Source: an uncultured Steroidobacter sp. (GTDB lineage: Bacteria > Pseudomonadota > Gammaproteobacteria > Steroidobacterales > Steroidobacteraceae). From it: a stretch of 64,000 nt of DNA. The notes below the pieces were generated by a model. It was not told the DNA's origin, did not search any database, and was given only the letters and a program-made list of their open reading frames with translations. The position numbers and the translations under genes are program-made. This document shows, one piece after another, positions 33,945-42,274 of the stretch (position 1 is its first letter; every line of letters begins with the position of its first letter). The DNA lies in assembly GCA_938008435.1 (NCBI GenBank), contig CALLKK010000017.1:62001-126000 (forward strand), given 5' to 3'.

Positions 33945-34137
33945 GGCGGTCTGCCCCCCATCCGCTCCAACGAAGCGAGCAAAACTCGCCTGGGCTACTC
34001 TAACGGGAGCGCCCGGCGCTCCCCGGTCTGCCCCAACCGGCGCACCTCGGCGAGCGCTTGGCCCGCCGAGACGCTCCACGTTGCAGATACCACGTCTCGC
34101 CCCCACACTGAGCGTCCTCGCGTCACAGATTCGGCTA

Positions 34138-35988
34138 TTGGCTTTGCATCCACGTCGTACAGTCGCCCATTCGGAGCCGAACCTGGCCCAAGGATTCTTA
34201 GGGGTTTTCGGCTATAGCCGCCGAGCGATCGAGCTCGTCTGGACGACGAGCCGGCGGCTGACGTTCGCCTTCGGGATCCTGACGCTCATCGCCGGCGCCT
34301 TGCCCACGGCCGTGGCATACGTCGGTGCGCTCATCGTCGATGCGGTCGTCGCTGCGGTCCAGGCGACCGGAGCGCAGCGAGAAGCGCTCACGTCGCATGC
34401 CCTCAAGCTCGTCGTCGCGGAAGGCCTCCTCGTCGCGGCGATCGCCGGCGCGCAACGCGGCATTTCGCTCTGCCAATCGCTGCTGCGAGCGCTGCTCGGT
34501 CAACGCGTCAATGTGATGATCCTGGAGAAGGCGCTCACGCTCGAGCTGGCGCACTTCGAGAATTCCGAGTTCTACGACAAGCTCACGCGTGCGCGCCGCG
34601 AAGCCTCGAGCCGGCCGCTGTCGCTCGTCATGCGCACCTTCGGGCTGGCGCAGAACGCGGTCTCGCTCGTGAGCTTCTCCACGCTGTTGGTCGCTTTTTC
34701 GCCGTGGGCAGTCGTGCTGCTCATTGCGGCCGGTTTGCCCGCGTTCTTGGCAGAGGCGAAGTTCTCGGGGGCCGCGTTTCGCCTCTTTCTGTGGCGTTCG
34801 CCGGAGACGCGGATGCAGCTTTATCTCGAAACGGTGCTGGCCCGCGAGGATCACGTTAAGGAAGTCAAGCTCTTCGAACTCGGGCCGCTGTTCCTCGAGC
34901 GCTATCGCAATATCTTTCGCAAGCTCTACAAGGAAGACCGCGACCTGACTATCCGCCGCGACAGCTGGGGCTTCGCGCTCGGCCTCGTTGCCACCGCAAC
35001 GCTCTACGGGGCGTATGCGTGGATCGCGCTGTCGGCGATTGCCGCACGCATCACGATCGGCGAGATGACCATGTATCTAATGCTGTTTCGCCAAGGACAG
35101 TCGGCCGTCTCGGCGATCCTGTCGGCGATCGGCGGCATGTACGAGGACAATCTGTATCTGTCGACCTTGTACGAGTACTTGGAAACGCCGGTCACGCCAA
35201 ACCGCGGCAACGCCGCGCGCGGCCCGAAACCCGACGACGGCATCCGTTTCGAACACGTGAGCTTTCGCTACCCGGACGCCGAGCAGCCCACGCTCGAAGA
35301 CATCAACTTGCATATCAGGCCCGGCGAGTCGCTCGCGCTCGTCGGCGAGAACGGCTCCGGCAAGACGACGCTCATCAAGCTGCTGACGCGCCTGTATCGG
35401 CCGACTTCGGGCCGTATCCTCCTCGACGGGCTCGATCTCGAAGACTGGGACGAGCATGCGCTGCGCGACCGCATCGGCGTGATCTTTCAGGACTTCACGC
35501 GCTATCAGCTCCTGCTCGGAGAGAACATCGGCGCGGGCGATGTGCGTCACTTCGAAGACGAAGCGCGCTGGGCGGAGGCCGCCGAGAAAGGCATGGCAAC
35601 GCCGATCGTCGCAGACTTACCGCAGGGCTATCGCACGCCGCTCGGAAAATGGTTCAACGAAGGGCGCGAGCTCTCCGGCGGCCAGTGGCAGAAAATCGCG
35701 CTCGCGCGTGCCTTCATGCGCACACGTGCCGACATCCTGGTGCTGGATGAGCCCACCTCTGCGATGGACGCGGCAGCGGAAGCGACGATCTTCGAGCATT
35801 TCCGCACGCTCACGCGCGGCAAGATCGCCATCTTGATCTCGCATCGCTTCTCGACCGTGCGCATGGCGGATCAGATCGTCGTGCTGCAGGAGGGGCGCAT
35901 CGTCGAGCGCGGCAGTCACGATGAGCTCATGGAGCTCAACGGACATTACGCACACCTGTTCTCGTTACAGGCGCGCGGTTATCGCTAA
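34138..35988 (+). CDS. ABC exporter, fused permease-ATPase (MsbA/MDR type)
   Basis: About 616 residues. The N-terminal half has six predicted transmembrane helices; the C-terminal half is a nucleotide-binding domain. Walker A is GENGSGKTTLIKL, Q-loop VIFQDFTRYQ, signature ELSGGQWQKIALARAF, Walker B DILVLDEPTSAMD and the switch His is in LISHRFSTVRMAD. Such half-transporters dimerise and export lipids, peptides or drugs; the substrate is unknown. No ATG or good ribosome binding site begins the frame. TTG at 34138 (or 34144) is the best start; the first in-frame ATG upstream is at 33943. Confidence 0.88.
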   Translation: MALHPRRTVAHSEPNLAQGFLGVFGYSRRAIELVWTTSRRLTFAFGILTLIAGALPTAVAYVGALIVDAVVAAVQATGAQREALTSHALKLVVAEGLLVAAIAGAQRGISLCQSLLRALLGQRVNVMILEKALTLELAHFENSEFYDKLTRARREASSRPLSLVMRTFGLAQNAVSLVSFSTLLVAFSPWAVVLLIAAGLPAFLAEAKFSGAAFRLFLWRSPETRMQLYLETVLAREDHVKEVKLFELGPLFLERYRNIFRKLYKEDRDLTIRRDSWGFALGLVATATLYGAYAWIALSAIAARITIGEMTMYLMLFRQGQSAVSAILSAIGGMYEDNLYLSTLYEYLETPVTPNRGNAARGPKPDDGIRFEHVSFRYPDAEQPTLEDINLHIRPGESLALVGENGSGKTTLIKLLTRLYRPTSGRILLDGLDLEDWDEHALRDRIGVIFQDFTRYQLLLGENIGAGDVRHFEDEARWAEAAEKGMATPIVADLPQGYRTPLGKWFNEGRELSGGQWQKIALARAFMRTRADILVLDEPTSAMDAAAEATIFEHFRTLTRGKIAILISHRFSTVRMADQIVVLQEGRIVERGSHDELMELNGHYAHLFSLQARGYR

Positions 35989-35995
35989 ACGGTCA

Positions 35996-36015
35996 GGCGC
36001 GCAAGATCGCGCGCC
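35996..36015. terminator. GC palindrome between convergent ABC exporter and minE genes
   Basis: GGCGCGC-AAGATC-GCGCGCC forms a 7-bp stem 8 bp after the exporter stop and 24 bp before the minE stop. No T-tract is present on either strand. It is a possible bidirectional 3' structure. Confidence 0.4.
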
Positions 36016-36038
36016 CGTTACGGCAAGACAACTCGTCC

Positions 36039-36290
36039 TCAACCCTTTCCCGGCAACGCCACGGAGAGCTCGAGCACGTCGTGCCCTTCTTCTTTCTCGA
36101 GCGTCACCTGAATCGCCTCGGGATCGACGTTCACGTACTTCTTGATGACCTCGAAGAGCTCGCGGCGCAGCAGCGGCAGGTAATCCGGACCGTCGCGGTT
36201 CGTGCGCTCCTGCGCGACGATGATGCGCAGACGTTCCTTGGCGAGGCTGGCGGTCGCCGGAGTGCGTCGGAAGAATGCCAACAGACCCAT
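36039..36290 (-). CDS. minE: Cell division topological specificity factor MinE
   Basis: An 83-residue protein. The N-terminal amphipathic MGLLAFFRR binds membrane. The AKERLRIIVAQERT stretch is the MinD-binding anti-MinCD helix. The C-terminal half is the topological-specificity domain with YLPLLRRELFEVIKKYVNVDPE. It stimulates MinD ATPase and drives pole-to-pole oscillation. It follows minD by 3 nt in a minC-minD-minE operon. Confidence 0.97.
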   Translation of the reverse strand: MGLLAFFRRTPATASLAKERLRIIVAQERTNRDGPDYLPLLRRELFEVIKKYVNVDPEAIQVTLEKEEGHDVLELSVALPGKG

Positions 36291-36293
36291 GAG

Positions 36294-37223
36294 TTAGCCT
36301 CCGAACATGCGAGCGAAAAAGCCGCGCTTCGGCTCTTGCAGGAATCGCAGCGGTACCTCTTCGCCGAGCAGGCGCCTGACCGCGTCTTCGTACGCTTGTG
36401 CGACGTCGCTTTCGGCGTTGAGGATCACCGGCGTACCGGCGTTCGAGGCGGACAGAACGTCCTGCGACTCGGGAATGACGCCGATGACGTCGACGCCGAG
36501 GATCTCCTTGACGTCGTCGACGCTCATCATCTCGCCGTTCGCGACACGTCGCGGGCTGTAGCGCGTCAACAGCAGATGCTCTTTCACCTTGGACTCGCCC
36601 TTCTCCGCCCGCGCCGTCTTGCTCGCCAGCAAGCCGAGAATGCGGTCGGAATCGCGCACGGAGGACACCTCGGGATTGACGACGACGATCGCGCGGTCGG
36701 CGTAGTACATCGCAAGGTGCGCACCCTTCTCGATACCGGCGGGCGAATCGCAAATGATGTAATCGAAGCCGTCGGCGATGAGCTCGTCAAACACGCGACG
36801 CACGCCCTCGGCATGCAACGCATCCTTGTCGCGAGTCTGCGACGCCGCGAGGATGTACAACGTCTCGATGCGCTTGTCCTTGATCAGCGCCTGCTTGAGC
36901 GTGCAGTCGCCGTTGATCACGTTCACGAAGTCGTAGACGACACGACGCTCGCAACCCATGATCAGGTCGAGGTTGCGCAGACCGATGTCGAAATCGATCA
37001 CAGCGACTTTCTTGCCGCGCTGTGCCAGACCGCAGGCAAGGCTCGCGGAGGTCGTCGTCTTACCCACGCCTCCCTTGCCCGAGGTCACCACGATGATCTC
37101 TGTCAACTTTGAAGCTCCGGTAATCGAAGGGGTTGGATTGCCGACCGACTGAGGAGCCGGCCGCACTGCGTTCTCTTCCTGCCCTGCTAGCGGCTGAACC
37201 GTCGACTCAGTTTCTAAAGTCAT
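36294..37223 (-). CDS. minD: Septum site-determining ATPase MinD, with possible N-terminal extension
   Basis: A membrane-cycling ATPase that places MinC. The deviant Walker A is SGKGGVGKTTTSA, Walker B-like FDYIICDSPAG, and the C-terminal amphipathic membrane helix is RFLQEPKRGFFARMFGG. From the ATG at 37223 the protein has 309 residues, with 39 extra residues rich in Pro, Gln and Ser before the canonical start. That ATG overlaps the minC stop (ATGA), arguing that it is used. An alternative TTG at 37106, with GGAG 8 nt upstream, would give the standard 270-residue protein. Sequence alone does not decide. Confidence 0.92.
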   Translation of the reverse strand: MTLETESTVQPLAGQEENAVRPAPQSVGNPTPSITGASKLTEIIVVTSGKGGVGKTTTSASLACGLAQRGKKVAVIDFDIGLRNLDLIMGCERRVVYDFVNVINGDCTLKQALIKDKRIETLYILAASQTRDKDALHAEGVRRVFDELIADGFDYIICDSPAGIEKGAHLAMYYADRAIVVVNPEVSSVRDSDRILGLLASKTARAEKGESKVKEHLLLTRYSPRRVANGEMMSVDDVKEILGVDVIGVIPESQDVLSASNAGTPVILNAESDVAQAYEDAVRRLLGEEVPLRFLQEPKRGFFARMFGG

Positions 37224-37987
37224 GCTCCGATCCTCGCGAAACGTAAATCGTCCCCGTCCAACCAGGCCTGCACGGGCTTGCCCGCGAGCTCGGCTGGGAT
37301 CGTCTCAAACACTCGAAACACGCCGGCGATCGACACCAGCTCAGCTTGAAACTCTTGGCAGAACACGCGGGCAGTCACTTCGCCGCGCGCGCCGGCAACC
37401 GCCTTGCCGCGCAACACGCCGTAGACGTGCACGCATCCGTCCGCGATGACTTCGGCGCCAGCACCCACCGATGCAGTGACCACCAGATCGCGGTGTCGCG
37501 CGTACAAGCGCTGACCCGAGCGAACGGGCTGGTGGTGCATCAAAGTGGGCGGCGCGCTCAACACTTCGGGCGCCGCAGGAGCAGGCTCGGGAGCCGCAGC
37601 GGCCGGCTTCGGCGCTTCGCGCTGCGGCGAGGCGAGGTGTCCGAGCTTTGCCTGCACGCGAAACTGTGTGAGCACAGGCAAATCGAGCGTGCGGGCCAGC
37701 GACTCGACGGCCGCCGTGCCGTGCGCCAAACCGACCGGACACATGCCGGCCCGGCGAATCGCTTCGATGAGCTCGCGCGTCTCCGCGACTTGCGGCTCAC
37801 GCTCGAGCGCACTCAAGTCGAGACATACCGCCGTGCGGTCGAACAGCTGAGGAGCGGCGGCGCAACGCGCAGCAAGCTGCTCTTGCACCGCTTTCGCGTC
37901 GAGGGTGCGGACACGCAGCTGTGCCAGACCGACCTGACCGAAACGAATCTCGAATGCCGACTCGCGCGTGGTCTCGGCTGTGTTCAT
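37220..37987 (-). CDS. minC: Septum site-determining protein MinC
   Basis: A 255-residue inhibitor of FtsZ assembly. The N-terminal domain (about 8-115) binds FtsZ. A Pro/Ala-rich linker (about 122-142) leads to the C-terminal beta-helix with VRSGQRLYARHRDLVVTASVGAGAEVIADGCVHVYG, the dimer and MinD-binding domain. It is first in the minCDE operon. A TACACT hexamer about 65 nt before the ATG could be part of a promoter. Confidence 0.96.
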   Translation of the reverse strand: MNTAETTRESAFEIRFGQVGLAQLRVRTLDAKAVQEQLAARCAAAPQLFDRTAVCLDLSALEREPQVAETRELIEAIRRAGMCPVGLAHGTAAVESLARTLDLPVLTQFRVQAKLGHLASPQREAPKPAAAAPEPAPAAPEVLSAPPTLMHHQPVRSGQRLYARHRDLVVTASVGAGAEVIADGCVHVYGVLRGKAVAGARGEVTARVFCQEFQAELVSIAGVFRVFETIPAELAGKPVQAWLDGDDLRFARIGA

Positions 37988-38096
37988 CGATGCGATCTGA
38001 CCCCTCGGAACGGTTCCACCGCGAGCATGATGCGAGGCTCGCGCGACTGCGCGAAGTGTAGCGGGAGCGCGCTGAAGATGCAGTCACCTTCGCGCA

Positions 38097-38417
38097 TTAT
38101 TTTTCGCTTTCGGCTGCACTCAGCCGACGTGCCCATGCGAGTCGCTCCGTGCGCGAGAGCTTCTTGAGCGCCGCTTCGGCCTTCAGTGCGTCCGACTTCG
38201 TCGCGAAGGGTTGCGTCGCAAGCACCGCGACGGGCGGATTCGAGCGCGTAAAGCGCGCGCCCTTGCCGGCAAGGTGCAAGCGAAAGCGCGCCTCGACGTC
38301 GCGCGCGATGCCGGCATAGGTACGTCCGTCCTGGCACGCAAGGAGGTAAAGCCACCATGGACGAGAGCTCTCGTCCTGCTGCGCTTCGGAAACGACTGTC
38401 GCGCGCTTTTGCGCCAT
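38097..38417 (-). CDS. GIY-YIG domain protein (UPF0213/YhbQ-like)
   Basis: A 106-residue small protein. WWLYLLACQDGRTYAGIARDVEARFRLHLAGKGARFTR carries the GIY-YIG core (LYLL...TYAGI), the catalytic Arg region and HLAGKGARFTR. Single-domain members such as YhbQ are putative structure-specific DNA nucleases. The ATG at 38417 is chosen by family length; the frame is open to 38537. Confidence 0.88.
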   Translation of the reverse strand: MAQKRATVVSEAQQDESSRPWWLYLLACQDGRTYAGIARDVEARFRLHLAGKGARFTRSNPPVAVLATQPFATKSDALKAEAALKKLSRTERLAWARRLSAAESEK

Positions 38418-38553
38418 GGCTCGCGGGGTGATGGGCGCGCGCATCCTGCCGCGGGGGCGGAGCCCCGTCAACACGCGCGAACCAGGGCGCGCGCGATGCG
38501 CAGGGAATTTGCCGTCCGGGTGACCACAGCCCGCCAAGCTCGCGGGTACGGTC

Positions 38554-38559
38554 TAGAAT
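38554..38559 (+). promoter_or_regulatory. -10-like hexamer immediately upstream of the luciferase-like gene
   Basis: TAGAAT ends 6 nt before the ATG at 38566 with no Shine-Dalgarno sequence between. The mRNA would be leaderless. No clear -35 element is visible. Confidence 0.4.
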
Positions 38560-38565
38560 CGCCTC

Positions 38566-39543
38566 ATGATCCCTTTCTCCGTTCTCGACCTCGCACCCAT
38601 CACCGCCGGCAGCGATGCCGCGCAGTCGTTTCGGAACACGCTCGATCTAGCGCGACACGCAGAGCGACTCGGCTACCGCCGCTTTTGGCTGGCGGAGCAT
38701 CACGGCATGCCCGGCATCGCGAGCGCCGCCACCGCTGTGCTGATTGGCTATGTGGCCGGGGGTACCTCGACGATTCGCGTCGGGGCTGGCGGAATCATGC
38801 TGCCCAATCATTCGCCGCTCGTGATCGCCGAACAGTTCGGCACGCTCGAATCCCTCTATCCCGGACGGATCGATCTCGGCCTCGGTCGGGCGCCTGGTTC
38901 CGATCATGCGACCGCGCGCGCCCTGCGACGCAATTTGGCGACGGATCCGGACGAGTTTCCGCGCGACGTGCGCGAGCTGATCAGCTACTTCGAGGACAAG
39001 GCCAGCGTCCGTGCCGTCCCCGGAGCAGGCCTCAAAGTGCCGATCTGGATCCTTGGTTCGAGTCTGTTCGGCGCGCAGCTCGCCGCCATGCTCGGGCTGC
39101 CGTACGCATTCGCTTCGCACTTTGCGCCGGGCGCGCTCTTTCAAGCGATCGAGCTGTACCGCGCGCTCTTTCGGCCCTCGCCGTACTGCGAGAAACCGTA
39201 TGTCATGCTCGGGTTCAACGTCTTTGCGGCTGAGACGGACGAAGAGGCGCGCCTGCTCGTCACGTCGGCGCAGCAGGCCTTCGTCAACTTGCGCAGCGGC
39301 CATCCGACAACCCTGCAACCGCCGATCGCGGGCTATGAAAACCATCTCGCGCCCCACGAGCGGCTCATGCTGGATGAGGTGCTTGCATGCTCGGCCATTG
39401 GCTCGCCGCAAACCGTGCGCGAGCAGATCATGGACTTCATCGCACGCACGCAGGCCGACGAGCTCATCATCGCGTCCATGATCTACGATCACCAGGCGCG
39501 CCTGCGCTCTTACGAGATCGCTGCGGAAGTCATGCGGACCTGA
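38566..39543 (+). CDS. LLM class flavin-dependent oxidoreductase (YhbW-like)
   Basis: A 325-residue bacterial luciferase-like monooxygenase fold. Typical stretches are SVLDLAPITAGSDAAQSFRNTLDLARHAERLGYRRFWLAEHHGMPGIASAAT, VGAGGIMLPNHSPLVIAEQFGTLESLYPGRIDLGLGRAPG and the C-terminal GSPQTVREQI. The His-His in AEHHGM and the GRAPG loop match the YhbW/MsnO8 group. Substrate and flavin partner are unknown. It stands alone. Confidence 0.93.
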   Translation: MIPFSVLDLAPITAGSDAAQSFRNTLDLARHAERLGYRRFWLAEHHGMPGIASAATAVLIGYVAGGTSTIRVGAGGIMLPNHSPLVIAEQFGTLESLYPGRIDLGLGRAPGSDHATARALRRNLATDPDEFPRDVRELISYFEDKASVRAVPGAGLKVPIWILGSSLFGAQLAAMLGLPYAFASHFAPGALFQAIELYRALFRPSPYCEKPYVMLGFNVFAAETDEEARLLVTSAQQAFVNLRSGHPTTLQPPIAGYENHLAPHERLMLDEVLACSAIGSPQTVREQIMDFIARTQADELIIASMIYDHQARLRSYEIAAEVMRT

Positions 39544-39544
39544 C

Positions 39545-39565
39545 CCGATCGGGCGAACCGATCGG
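39545..39565. terminator. Palindrome pair after the luciferase-like gene
   Basis: CCGATCGG-GCGAA-CCGATCGG: two copies of a self-complementary octamer that can form an 8-bp stem. It starts 2 nt after the stop of the luciferase-like gene and lies between convergent reading frames. No T-tract. Confidence 0.45.
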
Positions 39566-39626
39566 CAGGGCTTGGAGTGTCTGGAACCATGAAGACAAGC
39601 CCGAAGCCGCTCGCCGAGCAGCTGGG

Positions 39627-39820
39627 CTAGAAGACCGTGAGGAGCGCCACCGCCAGGAGCACGTAGACGACTATGGTGCTCCAGAACCCTCGGACGCGTC
39701 CTCGTCACGCCGGAAGGTCCGGCCCCCAGGCCCCGACTTTGCGTAGATTCCACCGCTCATCACGCCGTACGCGACGTAGACGAGTAGGACAAGGCCGAGC
39801 ATCTTGAACAGCGCGCTCAT
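39627..39820 (-). pseudogene. Frameshifted small two-helix membrane protein
   Basis: The frame from ATG 39820 encodes MSALFKMLGLVLLVYVAYGVMSGG, a signal-anchor helix, then YAKSGPGGRTFRRDEDASEG, and is then cut short after six more codons by TAG. In the other frame, from about 39687, the sequence reads FWSTIVVYVLLAVALLTVF followed by a stop at 39627. That is exactly a second membrane helix. Adding one G to the GGG run (CCC at 39687-39689 on the plus strand) restores a protein of about 64 residues. Either a real frameshift or a homopolymer sequencing error. Function unknown. Confidence 0.7.
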
Positions 39821-40285
39821 GGACGCTGAATAGCGGATCCCCTCCCGGAATGCACGCTTGTGGCGCAAACCGGTCGTGGTTCTGCAGGTCGATTCACATT
39901 CGGCAGCCACCGCCTCGGGCTTGGACTTGGTTCCCTGTTCGCCTCCTCCTTAAGTGTGGGCGCTGCGCCATCCTTGGCGCAGCTCCACGAAAATGACTGG
40001 CCGATCTCAGGCTTCCGCCCGTTCCATGAGATGTACCCCGGGTCGCGCCCCGGAGCTTCGGTTCCTTCCGAATACGGCCACCGCCGGTCTCCGCGCAATG
40101 CACATCCGTGTGATTCCCTTTGCTCACCGGAGAGAGTCGTTCTCCGGCCCGGCGGGCGCAGCTTCGGCCATTCGAGCAGCGGAAGTCTTGAATAACCGCT
40201 GAAGGTGGCGTGAAAGTTTTCCCTGAACCTTCTTACGGATTGCTGAAAGCGTCGTAAGAATAGATGTCGACGGAAAATTTTCGCG
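39821..40285. other. Intergenic region without a convincing gene
   Basis: Several short open frames overlap on both strands but none has a start with ribosome binding site or recognisable domain. One plus-strand frame (39860-40195) has a weakly signal-like stretch but looks like chance. Two inverted repeats are present: CCGGAGA/TCTCCGG at 40127-40147, and TTCTTACG/CGTAAGAA at 40230-40260, the latter 25 bp beyond the stop of the ABC permease gene. Confidence 0.5.
40230..40260 (-). terminator. Stem-loop after the ABC-2 permease gene
   Basis: Perfect 8-bp repeat TTCTTACG/CGTAAGAA with a 15-nt loop, located downstream of the permease stop on the minus strand. It lacks a T-tract, so it is only a possible 3' end structure. 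Confidence 0.35.
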
Positions 40286-41047
40286 CTAGGCCTTCAGCCG
40301 ATAGCCAGTTCTGAACACCCACCATGCAATCGCCAGGCAGATGATCATGAACAGGAAGGTCATCGCCAGGCTTACCCCCACGGCGACGTCCGAGATGCCG
40401 TAGAAGCTCCAGCGAAACCCGCTGATGAGATAAACGACCGGATTGAAGAGCGCGATCTTCTGCCAGAGGGGCGGCAGCATGCTGATCGAATAAAAGCTGC
40501 CGCCCAGGAATGCGAGCGGCGTGACGACCAGCACCGGGACGATCTGAAGCTTCTCCCAGCCGGTCGCCCAGATGCCGATCAGGAATCCGAACAGGCTGAA
40601 GGTGATCGAGGTCAGCACCAGGAACGTCACCATCCAAAACGGGTGCGCGATCTCGAACGGGACGAACAGCCGCGCAGTGGCCAGGATGATCAGGCCGAGC
40701 AGGACCGACTTCGTCGCCGCCGCCCCGACATAGCCGGTCACGATCTCGAACGGCGAGAGCGGCGCCGACAAGACCTCGTAGATCGTGCCCGAATAGCGCG
40801 GCATGTAGATGCCGAAGGAGCCGTTCGAGATACTCTCGGTGAGGATCGACAGCATGATGAGGCCGGGCACGATGAACGCGCCGTAGCTGACCCCGTCTAT
40901 CTGCGCCATCCGTGACCCGATCGCCGCGCCGAACACGACGAAGTACAGCGACGTAGAAATGACCGGCGACAGCACGCTTTGCACGAGGGTGCGGAACCAA
41001 CGCGCCATCTCGAAACGGTAGATTGCAAGCAGGCCGTACGTATTCAT
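40286..41047 (-). CDS. ABC-2 type transporter permease (YadH-like)
   Basis: A 253-residue membrane protein with about six hydrophobic helices. The N-terminal RFEMARWFRTLVQSVLSPVISTSLYFVVFG and the later YVGAAATKSVLLGLIILATARLF, PLAFLGGSFYSISMLPPLWQKIALFNPVVYLISGFRW stretches match the YadH/NodJ-type permeases. It overlaps the upstream ATPase gene by 4 nt (41044-41047). Together they form one exporter of unknown substrate, possibly lipid or polysaccharide related. A related pair lies at 58994-60756. Confidence 0.93.
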   Translation of the reverse strand: MNTYGLLAIYRFEMARWFRTLVQSVLSPVISTSLYFVVFGAAIGSRMAQIDGVSYGAFIVPGLIMLSILTESISNGSFGIYMPRYSGTIYEVLSAPLSPFEIVTGYVGAAATKSVLLGLIILATARLFVPFEIAHPFWMVTFLVLTSITFSLFGFLIGIWATGWEKLQIVPVLVVTPLAFLGGSFYSISMLPPLWQKIALFNPVVYLISGFRWSFYGISDVAVGVSLAMTFLFMIICLAIAWWVFRTGYRLKA

Positions 41048-42006
41048 GCGCGTCCTCCCGTCGCCGCCAGACCGTTCGGGACTGCGTCGCGCTTGACCAG
41101 GCTGACGAAGATCTCCTCGAGCGAACTTTCCGTCGTGTTGAGATCCTTGAAGTCGATGCCGAGCTCGTTGAGCTGGCGCAGAAGGCTGGCGATCCCCGTC
41201 GATTCCTGCTGCGAATCGAACGTATAGATAAGTGCGGTACCGTCAGCCGAGAGCTCGAGATTGCGATGCGCGAGCTCCGGCGAAATGCGCTCGAGCGGAT
41301 GCTGCAAATGCAATGTCAGCTGCTTGCGCCCGAGCTTACGCATCAGCGTTCGCTTGTCCTCGACGAGAATGATCTCGCCTTTGTTGATGATGCCGATGCG
41401 ATCAGCCATCTCCTCGGCCTCTTCGATATAGTGCGTCGTGAGAATGATCGTGACGCCGTTGGCACGAAGCCGCCGCACCATGTCCCACATGTCACGACGC
41501 AGCTCGACATCGACGCCCGCGGTGGGCTCGTCGAGGAAAAGAATCTGCGGTTCGTGCGAAAGCGCCTTCGCGATCATGACGCGGCGCTTCATGCCGCCCG
41601 ACAACGAAAGGATGCTGTTGTCCTTCTTGTCCCAGAGCGACAGATCCTTCAGCACCTGCTCCAGATAGGCATCGTTCGGCGGCTTGCCGAAAAGGCCGCG
41701 ACTGAACTTCACGGTCGCCCACACGCTCTCGAATGCGTCGTTCGCAATCTCCTGCGGCACGAGGCCGATCTTCGAGCGCGCCGCCCGATACTCCTTGATG
41801 ATGTCGTGTCCGTCCGCGAGCACCGTGCCGGACGTTGGCGTGACGATGCCGCAGATGATGCTGATCAGCGTCGTCTTGCCTGCGCCGTTCGGACCGAGCA
41901 ACGCAAAGATTTCGCCGCGGCGGATCTCCAGGTCGATGCCCTTGAGCGCATGGAAGCCCGATGCGTACGTCTTGGTGAGGTTGGAGACTGAAATGATGGG
42001 TTGCAC
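41044..42006 (-). CDS. ABC transporter ATPase (YadG-like)
   Basis: About 320 residues. Walker A is LLGPNGAGKTTLISI, signature LSLSGGMKRRVMIAKAL, Walker B ILFLDEPTAGVDVELRRDMW, switch TTHYIEEAEEMADR. The C-terminal 90 residues form the extra domain of YadG-type exporters. I chose GTG at 42006 because a TATAAT hexamer (42054-42049) sits inside the longer frame that opens with GTG at 42090. Starting at 42006 gives the usual QPIISVSNLTKTYASGFHALKG beginning. Confidence 0.9.
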   Translation of the reverse strand: MQPIISVSNLTKTYASGFHALKGIDLEIRRGEIFALLGPNGAGKTTLISIICGIVTPTSGTVLADGHDIIKEYRAARSKIGLVPQEIANDAFESVWATVKFSRGLFGKPPNDAYLEQVLKDLSLWDKKDNSILSLSGGMKRRVMIAKALSHEPQILFLDEPTAGVDVELRRDMWDMVRRLRANGVTIILTTHYIEEAEEMADRIGIINKGEIILVEDKRTLMRKLGRKQLTLHLQHPLERISPELAHRNLELSADGTALIYTFDSQQESTGIASLLRQLNELGIDFKDLNTTESSLEEIFVSLVKRDAVPNGLAATGGRA

Positions 42007-42048
42007 GGATATGGACCGAAGTGGCGTGGAGACGCTCTGAAACGGGTC

Positions 42049-42075
42049 ATTATAAAGGTGTGACCGAGGTGTCAC
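42049..42075 (-). promoter_or_regulatory. Promoter with overlapping palindrome for the YadGH-like exporter
   Basis: On the minus strand TATAAT (42054-42049) is a consensus -10, about 43 nt before the GTG start. Immediately upstream, GTGAC-6-GTCAC (42060-42075) is a perfect inverted repeat covering the -35 area; GTGACA within it is a poor -35 at short spacing. This could be an operator. Confidence 0.5.
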
Positions 42076-42274
42076 TGACCTGCCGCTCACTCAAAGCAGG
42101 CGAGACATTTCCAATGCGCGTCTGCGGACCGTCCGTCCAGGCAATGGGGACTGGCGCATTGATTGCGACTGAGTAATATCTACTCAGCGCGTCATGACGC
42201 GCGACAAACCCGAGGAATCGCGCAGCTGGTGACGCACGGAAGCGGGCTGAAACGCCCAGTTGACATATTCATGC

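Noticed and set aside
39860..40195. Plus-strand frame of 111 codons with a signal-like stretch
   Set aside because: No ribosome binding site, no recognisable domain, and equally long frames exist on the other strand. It is probably chance in GC-rich DNA.
42260..42265. TTGACA just before the winged-helix gene
   Set aside because: A promoter here would start inside the coding region and has no matching -10; in frame it is merely a possible TTG start.
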